Source of the DNA: Macrostomum hystrix
Taxonomy: Eukaryota > Platyhelminthes > Macrostomidae
NCBI GenBank assembly: GCA_950097015.1
Contig: CATNEN010000024.1
Span: forward strand, 682,001-746,000
Length of the DNA: 64,000 nucleotides
Direction of reading: 5' to 3'
Each line of letters begins with the position of its first letter. Position 1 is the first letter of the stretch. The notes under the pieces were generated by a model. The model saw only the letters and a program-made list of their open reading frames with translations, did no database searches and had not been told where the DNA came from. Position numbers and translations under genes: made by a program. Shown here piece after piece: positions 49,601 to 60,400 of this stretch.

Positions 49601-52600
49601 GGAGGAGAAATGAGGATCTCAGATTTCTACAAACCTCCGGTATGAAGCCACTTACTTCTTATCCAAAACTCTGCAACGAAAATTGCTTCCGCAGCTAGAC
49701 CTTGGAGTGAGGAGGTGAATACAGAGTGCTGATTTAAGCACCAGTTACGAGTATTGTACTTGTACTTCTGTGACTTGTACGCTCGCTCCGATTATTTTTA
49801 TCGTTGTCTTTATTGTGTACATTCCCTAAACTACACAAACATACCCTAAATCGCCCATTCCCTAAATTGTACGAGCATTAAGCTGCACATTCCCTCAGCT
49901 GCACATTCCCTCAGCTGCACATTCCCTCAGCTGCACATTCCCTCAGCTGCACATTCCCTCAGCTGCACATTACCCTCAGCTGCACATACCCTTAGATACA
50001 CATTCTCCTCAGCTTTACATCCCCTCAGCTGCACATTCCCTCAGCTACACATTCCTTAGCTTCACATTCCCCTCAGCTACACATTCCTTAGCTTCACATT
50101 CCCCTCAGCTACACATTCCCCTCAGCTACACATTCCCCTCAGCTACACATTCCCCTCAGCTACACATTCCCCTCAGCTTTACATCCCCTCAGCTGTACAT
50201 TCCCTTAGCTACACATTCCTTAGCTACACATTCCCCTCAGCTACACATTCCCCTCAGCTACACATTCCCCTCAGCTACACATTCCCCTCAGCTACACATT
50301 CCCCTCAGCTACACATTCCCCTCAGCTACACATTCCCCTCAGCTACACATTCCCCTCAGCTACACATTCCCCTCAGCTTTACATCCCCTCAGCTGCACAT
50401 TCCCTTAGCTACACATTCCTTAGCTACACATTCCCCTCAGCTACACATTCCCCTCAGCTACACATTCCCCTCAGCTACACATTCCCTGAGCTGCACATTC
50501 CACTCAGCTACACATTCCTTAGCTACACATTCCCTCAGCTGCACATTCCACTCAGCTACACATTCCCTCAGCTGCACATTTCTTAAGCTGCACATTCCCT
50601 AAATTGTCGTCAGTTTCATATCCCCTCTGCATTTCAGGGTTGGGAATGTATTGCAGGGAAAGTAGGGAAAGTGCAATTAAAGGGGCAGTGAAAGCGACCC
50701 ATCACTGAACACGGGGCTTAATAATAGCACAGCTCGGCTATAAACATGTCATTTTGAGATGCCATTTCATAGCTGCCTGCAGTACAAAAGCAAACAGAGA
50801 GACAGAAAGAGAGAGAATGCATAGGAAATATAATTAAAAAGACAGTTCTGTCTGGGCGCCCGCTGTCTCAAGCTTGGCAAACAGAAGTCCCACTTACTGC
50901 ATAGAGGACAACGAGTCGAGAGATTACAGGAACATATAAGTTTGAGTGCAAATATAGCCTTCTATTTAAGCGGTTGAGCAGCTAATCGCTAATCTGCTCC
51001 GAAGTAACCCCGTTTGACCAGTCTGTCATGGCGTCGCTGAACGAAAAAATTCAGGAAACTATAAATTGAAGTACATTTAGATTACATTTATATTCAGATT
51101 AGTAATCAAAAACCTATAAATTATATTTATGGATGATCATGTCGTATTACAGACTTTGGTAAAACTGAATTACAGACTTTGGTAAAACTGTATAACAGAC
51201 TATAGAAAACCTGAATTACAGACTATAGTAAACCTGTATTACAGACTATAGTAAACCTGCATTACAGACTATAGTAAACCTGCATTACAGACTATAGTAA
51301 ACCTGCATTACAGACTATAGTAAACCTGTATTACAGACTATAGTAAACCTGCATTACAGACTATAGTAAACCTGTATTACAGACTATAGTAAACCTGTAT
51401 TACAGACTATAGTAAACCTGTATTACAGACTATAGTAAACCTGCATTACAGACTATAGTAAACCTGCATTACAGACTATAGTAAACCTGTATTACAGACT
51501 ATAGTAAACCTGTATTACAGACTATAGTAAACCTGTATTACAGACTATAGTAAACCTGTATTACAGACTATAGTAAACCTGTATTACAGACTATAGTAAA
51601 CCTGTATCACAGACTATAGTAAACCTGTATTACAGACTATAGTAAACCTGAATTACAGACTAAATTAAACCCGCGAATTACAGACTATGGTAAACAGGTT
51701 TTACAGACTATGGTACATTACAGACACTTACAGACTTATTACAAAAAACTCGTCATACACACTCAAAATTTTCCACCTCAGCTAATACTGCTACCTATTT
51801 TTCAGCTAGGTGTCTTGCCAGGATTCGAACTCTGGACTGATTTGTGAAACTACAAGTATTTCAGCTCACCCTGTCCGCAGAGCGGTGCTGCCCCGCAACC
51901 AGTCGATCCGCACGAAGCCGGATGCGTCGTTAGCCGCGCAGACTAGCGTCAGCGACTCGCCGACGCGGCCAGACAGTCGAGCCGGCGGTGAGGCTTCAAA
52001 CCAAAGCGGCGGCTTTAATCGACTAGTTAGCAGCGGTGTTAGGGCGGCCAGTCTGGAGCGAACGAACCCCCGACCGCCTGGCACCGGGGCGGCGCAACTG
52101 TAGAGGCCGTAGGCTCGCTCCCAGTCGAGACCGGTTAGGCGAATCTCTAGCTGTTCACCTCGCCGGTGCAGGGTGAACAGCTGACCGGACAGACGGTCGG
52201 ACAGTCGGTAGGGCAGGTTGGACGGTGTCTCCGAGTAGTGCCATCTGGTTGGAGGGTTGGTTTTGAATAGAGAGACGTTCAAAACTAGCTTGTCGATTGG
52301 TGAATTTATGAGTAACAGGTGAGTTCATCATCAACTGGTAAATTCAGAATCAACAGGTAAATTCAGAATCAACAGGTAAATTCATAATCAACAGGTAAAT
52401 TCATTATCAACAGGTAAATCCATCATCGACAGGTAAATCCATCATCGACTGGTAAATTCAGAATCAACAGGTAAATCCATCATCGACAGGTAAATCCATC
52501 ATCAACTGGTAAATTCAGAATCAACAGGTAAATTCAGAATCAACAGGTAAATTCATTATCAACAGGGAAATTCAGAATCAATGCACCTCTTATCAACAGG

Positions 52601-55600
52601 TAAATTCAGAATCGACAGGAAAATTCAGAATCGACAGGAAAATTCAGAATCGACAGGAAAATTCAGAATGGACAGGAAAATTCAGAATCGACAGGAAAAT
52701 TCAGAATCGACAGGTAAATTCATCATCGACTGGTAAATTCAGAATCAACAGGTAAATCCATTATCAACAGGTAAATTCATCCTCAACAGGTAAATTCATC
52801 ATTGACAGGTAAATTCATCATTGAGTGGTAAATTCAGAATCGACGGGTAAATTCATTATCAACAGGTAAATTCATTATCAACAGGTAAATTCAGAATCGA
52901 CAGGGAAATTCAAAATCGACAGGAAAATTCTGAATCGACAGGTAAATTCATTATCAACAGGTTAATTGATCGACAGGTTAATTGATCGACAGGTAAAATT
53001 GATCGACAGGTAAACTGTTTGACTGGCAAATCAATTAATAGATAAGTACGGCTCGTATTTGTATCACGCAAGCCTACAATTAAAGACGCAATTTGAAGTG
53101 TGTGAACCAATGATAATTCTGTGTTTGTAAAATACTCTGCATTTTGACTGTAGGGTACAAATGAAAAAGTTCGCAATTACGTTCAAGCCTTCTAGATAGG
53201 CCATTGACCTACCGGAGAGTACGTTGTCAAACAAGCAGGCAAGCCTCTTCAAGAGAAAAATTGCTATACAAAAACAAAAAATACTGAAGTAGACAAAGGG
53301 TAAAATAGGCAGTCATATATAGGAGAGAGGTGAGATAGGAGAGAGAGGGACAATGAGGTGTTGCTTAACCTGCGACCCGGTTAGCAATGGAGATACTCTT
53401 TTGCAGATTAGGAAAAAGGCGCGCATTGTGTGAAACGCTAAACAAAGAGGAAAACATTCATTTTTAAGTCTGTCTCTGATTCTATCTGTCTCTGATTCTA
53501 TCTGTCTCTGATTCTATCTGTCTCTGATTCTATCTGTCTCTGATTCTATTTATCTTTGATTCTATCTGTCTCTGATTCTACCTGTCTCTGATTCTATCTG
53601 TCTCTGATTCTATTTATCTTTGATTCTACCTGTCTCTGATTCTATCTGTCTCTGATTCTACCTGTCTCTGATTCTATCTGTCTCTGATTCTATCTGTCTC
53701 TGATTCTACCTGTCTCTGATTCTATCTGTCTCTGATTCTATCTGTCTCTGATTCTATCTGTCTCTGATTCTATCGGTCTCTGATTCTACCTGTCTCTGAT
53801 TCTATGGCTCTGATTCTATCTGTCTCTGATTCTATCTGTCTCTGATTCTATCTGTCTCTGATTCTATCTGTCTCTGATTCTATCTGTCTCTGATTCTATC
53901 TGTCTCTGATTCTACCTGTCTCTGATTCTATCTGTCTCTGATTCTATCTGTCTCTGATTCTATCTGTCTCTGATTCTATCTGTCTCTGATTCTACCTGTC
54001 TCTGATTCTATGTCTCTGATTCTATCTGTCTCTGATTCTATCTGTCTCTGATTCTATCTGTCTCTGATTCTATCTGTCTCTGATTCTATCTTCGATTCTA
54101 TCTGTCTCTGATTCTATCTGTCTCTGATTCTATCTGTCTCTGATTCTATCTGTCTCTGATTCGATCTGTCTCTGATTCTATCTGTCTCTGATTCTATCTG
54201 TCTCTGATTCTATCTGTCTCTGATTCTACCTGTCTCTGATTCTATCTGTCTCTGATTCTATCTGTCTCTGATTTTGTCTATCTCTGATTCTATCTGTCTC
54301 TGATTCTACCTGTCTCTGATTCTACCTGTCTCTGATTCTATCTGTCTCTGATTTTACCTGTCTCTGATTCTATCTGTCTCTGATTCTATCTGTCTCTGAT
54401 TCTATCTGTCTCTGATTCTATCTGTCTCTGATTCTACCTGTCTCTGATTCTACCTGTCTCTGATTCTATGTCTCTGATTCTATCTGTCTGATTCTATCTG
54501 TCTCTGATTCTATCTGTCTCTGATTCTATCTGTCTCTGATTCTATCTGTCTCTGATTCTATCTGTCTCTGATTCTATCTGTCTCTGATTCTATCTCTCTC
54601 TGGCTCTATCTGTCTCTGATTCTATCTGTCTCTGATTCTACCTGTCTCTGATTCGATCTGTCTCTGATTCTATCTATCTTTGATTCTACCTGTCTCTGAT
54701 TCTACCTGTCTCTGATTCTACCTGTCTCTGATTCTACCTGTCTCTGATTCTATCTGTCTCTGATTCTATCTGTCTCTGATTCTACCTGTCTCTGATTCTA
54801 TCTGTCTCTTATTCTATCTGTCTCTGATTCTATCTGTCTCTGATTCTATCTGTCTCTGATTCTACCTGTCTCTGATTCTATCTGTCTCTGATTCTGTCTC
54901 TGATTCTATTTATCTTTGATTCTACCTGTCTCTGATTCTACCTGTCTCTGATTCTATCTGTCTCTGATTCTATCTGTCTCTGATTCTATCTGTCTCTGAT
55001 TCTATCTGTCTCTGATTCTACCTGTCTCTGATTCTACCTGTCTCTGATTCTACCTGTCTCTGATTCTACCTGTCTCTGATTCTACCTGTCTCTGATTCTA
55101 TCTGTCTCTGATTCTATCTGTCTCTGATTCTACCTGTCTCTGATTCTACCTGTCTCTGATTTTATCTGTCTCTAATTCTATCTGTCTCTGATTCTACCTG
55201 TCTCTGATTCTATCTGTCTCTGATTCTATCTGTCTCTGATTCTACCTGTCTCTGATTCTACCTGTCTCTGATTCTATGTCTCTGATTCTATCTGTCTCTG
55301 ATTCTATCTGTCTCTGATTCTATCTGTCTCTGATTCTATCTGTCTCTGATTCTATCTTCGATTCTATCTGTCTCTGATTCTATCTGTCTCTGATTCTATC
55401 TGTCTCTGATTCTATCTGTCTCTGATTCGATCTGTCTCTGATTCTATCTGTCTCTGATTCTATCTGTCTCTGATTCTATCTGTCTCTGATTCTACCTGTC
55501 TCTGATTCTATCTGTCTCTGATTCTATCTGTCTCTGATTTTGTCTATCTCTGATTCTATCTGTCTCTGATTCTACCTGTCTCTGATTCTACCTGTCTCTG

Positions 55601-57445
55601 ATTCTATCTGTCTCTGATTCTACCTGTCTCTGATTCTATCTGTCTCTGATTCTATCTGTCTCTGATTCTATCTGTCTCTGATTCTATCTGTCTCTGATTC
55701 TACCTGTCTCTGATTCTACCTGTCTCTGATTCTATGTCTCTGATTCTATCTGTCTGATTCTATCTGTCTCTGATTCTATCTGTCTCTGATTCTATCTGTC
55801 TCTGATTCTATCTGTCTCTGATTCTATCTGTCTCTGATTCTATCTGTCTCTGATTCTATCTCTCTCTGGCTCTATCTGTCTCTGATTCTATCTGTCTCTG
55901 ATTCTACCTGTCTCTGATTCGATCTGTCTCTGATTCTATCTATCTTTGATTCTACCTGTCTCTGATTCTACCTGTCTCTGATTCTACCTGTCTCTGATTC
56001 TACCTGTCTCTGATTCTATCTGTCTCTGATTCTATCTGTCTCTGATTCTACCTGTCTCTGATTCTATCTGTCTCTTATTCTATCTGTCTCTGATTCTATC
56101 TGTCTCTGATTCTATCTGTCTCTGATTCTACCTGTCTCTGATTCTATCTGTCTCTGATTCTGTCTCTGATTCTATTTATCTTTGATTCTACCTGTCTCTG
56201 ATTCTACCTGTCTCTGATTCTATCTGTCTCTGATTCTATCTGTCTCTGATTCTATCTGTCTCTGATTCTATCTGTCTCTGATTCTACCTGTCTCTGATTC
56301 TACCTGTCTCTGATTCTACCTGTCTCTGATTCTACCTGTCTCTGATTCTACCTGTCTCTGATTCTATCTGTCTCTGATTCTATCTGTCTCTGATTCTACC
56401 TGTCTCTGATTCTACCTGTCTCTGATTTTATCTGTCTCTAATTCTATCTGTCTCTGATTCTACCTGTCTCTGATTCTACCTGTCTCTGATTCTACCTGTC
56501 TCTGATTCTACCTGTCTCTGATTCTATCTGTCTCTGATTCTATCTGTCTCTGATTCTACCTGTCTCTGATTCTATCTGTCTCTGATTCTATCTGTCTCTG
56601 ATTCTATCTGTCTCTGATTCTATCTGTCTCTGATTCTACCTGTCTCTGATTCTATCTGTCTCTGATTCTATTTATCTTTGATTCTACCTGTCTCTGATTC
56701 TATCTGTCTCTGATTCTATCTGTCTCTGATTCTACCTGTCTCTGATTCTATCTGTCTCTGATTCTATCTGTCTATCACCTTATTTAATCACCTGGTGCAA
56801 CAATCTGTTTATATTCAGACTCGGGAAGCTCAGAGAATCTACATATTTATAGCATTTAGATCATTTAATTTGAATAGCAGAAAATGAATTCGTAAGAATG
56901 GGGATGCTACAGGGACTAAGCGGAATAAACACATAAACATACTGGCGCCCCACGCACAAGTTGCTGAGGAAATGCTAGTCAGAATGATTTCAATCGGATT
57001 TCTGCAGCGAATATAGGAAAACGAGGACAATCGACAGATACCCCGAATCCGCACCGCACACAGATTGGGTCAGGAAATCAGCTTCGTGTTGGACTTTTTC
57101 CTCACAACCGTCTCGCTGATATCGTTTTTTTTCGAGCAGAAATTTTCGACATCTGGACTGCATCTGACTGGCGCGGTGCGAATGTAAACAAGCCACCCCC
57201 GCCCAGCCTCCGCACAGCTCAGAGGGTGGTCTCTGCGGCCACCCTCAGACCGGGTTCCCAGAAAGTTATCGTTGCCAGACAAATTCTAGCTCGCATTTCT
57301 AGCTGAAGGCTCCACAAGTGATGACGGATCATCGCACCCTCACTCCCCCCGCCTCGCCAAAGCACCCAAAGGCGAGTCCTTGGCCTTGCTTAACTGACCC
57401 ATCGGGATCAGTGGGGGATGCAGTGAAGATGGGTCCGCTACTGCA

Positions 57446-57489
<44 letters not shown>

Positions 57490-60400
57490 TGCTGCCGCTG
57501 ATGCTGCTGCTGCTGCTATTACTGCTGCCACTGCTACCGCTACTGTTGCTGCTGCTGTTACTGCTGCCACTGCTACCGCTACTGTTGCTGCTGCTGTTAC
57601 TGCTGCCACTGCTACCGCTACTGCTGCTGCTGCTGCTGCCGCTGATGCTGCTGCTGCTGCTATTACTGCTGCTGCTGCTGTTACTGCTGCTGCTGCTGCT
57701 GCTACTGCTACTGTTGCTTCTGCTATTACTGCTGCTACTGCTACCGCTACTGCTGCTACTGCTGTTACTGCTGCTGCTGCTGCTGCTGCTACCGCAACTG
57801 TTGCCGCTGCTATTACTGCTGCTGCTGCTGCTGCTACCGCAACTGTTGCCGCTGCTATTACTGCTGCTACTGCTGTTGCTGCTGCTGCTGCTGCTGCTAC
57901 CGCTACTATTGCTGCTGCTGCTACCGCTACTATTGCTGCTGCTGCTGCTGCTACCGCTACTATTGCTGCTGCTGCTGCTACTGCTCCCTAAATCTATACG
58001 TTTTCTGATGTTCGCTCACTTGCAAGAAACAAGAATGGAATCGATGCCCTCTCTAGAAGCAACCAACGCTAGCTAAGATGAGTCGCCTCAGAGAGGGGGT
58101 GGAGGGTTGAAAGAGGGAATCATCGCTACCTACCTATAGTGATCCCTTTCTTCCCTTGATCGACGCATTGATCGTCCGTCTCTTAACTGTCCCGCTTTTC
58201 CCTTCTCTAACGGAAAGGAAAAATGCAAGACCATTGCCAGCAGCTTGTTCACCTTTCCCCAGTGTGTCCTCTATTTGTGGTTCTACCTTCCTTTGAGCCT
58301 CGCGTAGGTACCGCTTGCAGTCAGTGTGTTTCGTTATTTTCTTCAATTCAACAAAAAATATTTATTTCATGCACCCTCACCTTAGACTCATTGTAAAGTG
58401 AGGACTCCACTTAGAGCCCACTCGAAATACTCAAAAATTCGCTATATGAAACCGTTAAACCAGCTGTTTTGAAGTTTGCATTGCTGACTTGAAATCTAAC
58501 TATTCAGAAAAAAAGTCTTTTCGTAGCCGATATGTTTCGAAATAGCTGTAACTAGACCTGGTTTGTATTAAACGCAGATCGCGAAGGGACGCTGTGAATT
58601 TTGTGAATTCCTAAGTATAAAAATATGAAATGGGAACTTCCCAGGATAAATATTGTGGGGATAAAAGCAAAGCGATGAGATTATTTATTCGTTTATTCGT
58701 TTATCACTAGCCTTTCATTCAAACAAAATAGTTTGAGTTGGCCTCGATTTCCACCGATAATAATGAGCTGGCTGATATATTTTGAGCACACAGCACACGA
58801 CAGAAAAATAAGAGAATAAAAAAGATAGATGCAGAAATTTTATTCTCACTCTAGAAAAGTGGATTAACTCCAAAAAATGGGCTGAAAAGGCTGGATGAGA
58901 TTTCCTCGGTCAGTTCGTCCCAGGAATTTAAGACGTTCTAAGAAGCTCATTAAAAGTGCATGACTCAAAAAACTCACTTTACGTTCAGAGAGCTATTGAC
59001 TGGAAAATTTAGGTGACTGGATACTTAGGTAATTGGATACTTAGGAGAATGGATATTTTGGTCAATGGATATTAGGTGAATGGATATTTAGGTGAATGTA
59101 TATTTAGGTTAATCGAAATTTAGGTGAATCGATATTTAGGTGAATGGATATTTAGGTGAATGGATATTTAGGTAAATGGATATTTAGGTGAATGGATGTT
59201 TTGGTAAAATGATATTTAGGTGAATGGATACTTGGTTGAATGGAAATTTTGGTAAAATTATATTTAGGTGAATGGATATTTAGATGAATGGATATTTAGG
59301 TGAATCGATATTTAGGTGAATGGATGTTTTGGTAAAATGATATTTAGGTGAATGGATACTTAGTTGAATGGAAATTTTGGTAAAATGATATTTAGGTGAA
59401 TGGATATTTAGATGAATGGATATTTAGGTGAATCGATATTTAGGTGAATGGATGTTTTGGTAAAATGATATTTAGGTGAATGGATATTTAGATGAATGGA
59501 TATTTAGGTGAATCGATATTTAGGTGAATGGATGTTTTGGTAAAATGATATTTAGGTGAATGGATATTTAGATGAATGGATATTTAGGTGAATCGATATT
59601 TAGGTGAATGGATGTTTTGGTAAAATGATATTTAGGTGAATGGATATTTAGATGAATGGATATTTAGATGAAAGGATATTTTAGTGAATGGATATTTAGG
59701 TAAATCGATATTTAGATGAAAGGATATTTTGGTGAATGGATATTTAGGTGCATGGAGATTTAGGTGGCTGGATAAATTCTTCAATACAGCTTCAAATGTT
59801 CTTCTAAAACAAAGAGGCCTTAACAATGGGCCGGAATTTCGAAACTTTTTAAGGTTTTGTCCTATTTTTTTTTTTTTAATATTTTTGTGATACAACAAAG
59901 CGAGCGAGTTAAAATAAAATCTGTTAATAATGGAATTCTTGCTTTTGATAGCAACTCAATAGATGAGAATTTACCTAGGCCCAGGAAGAGGCCAGTTTTT
60001 AGATTTGACAATAAAAGCAAACAACAAAAAGCATTGGCATGGTATGGACCGTTACAACCGCTAAAAGTGAAGGTAGTGAAATTTGGCATGCGTGACCGCC
60101 CGTTGTGTGACTCACTACAATGTGGCTAATCACAAAATGCTGGCATGTCCCCTTTGCTGTATTCTCATCTTCAAGTCCGTCACCACCAGCACAGACTGCT
60201 GCCCCACTGCTGCATTAAGCAAAACGGAATTTTCTAAAATAATTCTCTCTAAGGTGAAGGGTAGAATGCCTCTGTGCAATGAGGAGAGAATGAGTGAATG
60301 GGATGCGGTTGCGCATTGTAGGCAGGGAATAGAGAATCACTTTAGCGGAACAAATTTGAGTAGACTGGGGCACAGACTCCTAACTAAATAATAGCTATTA

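Noticed and set aside
57318-58076. Leu-rich plus-strand frame of 252 codons starting at an ATG
   Set aside because: Reads through a CTG tract; the short leader and tail have no known domain and it is antisense to the receptor gene.
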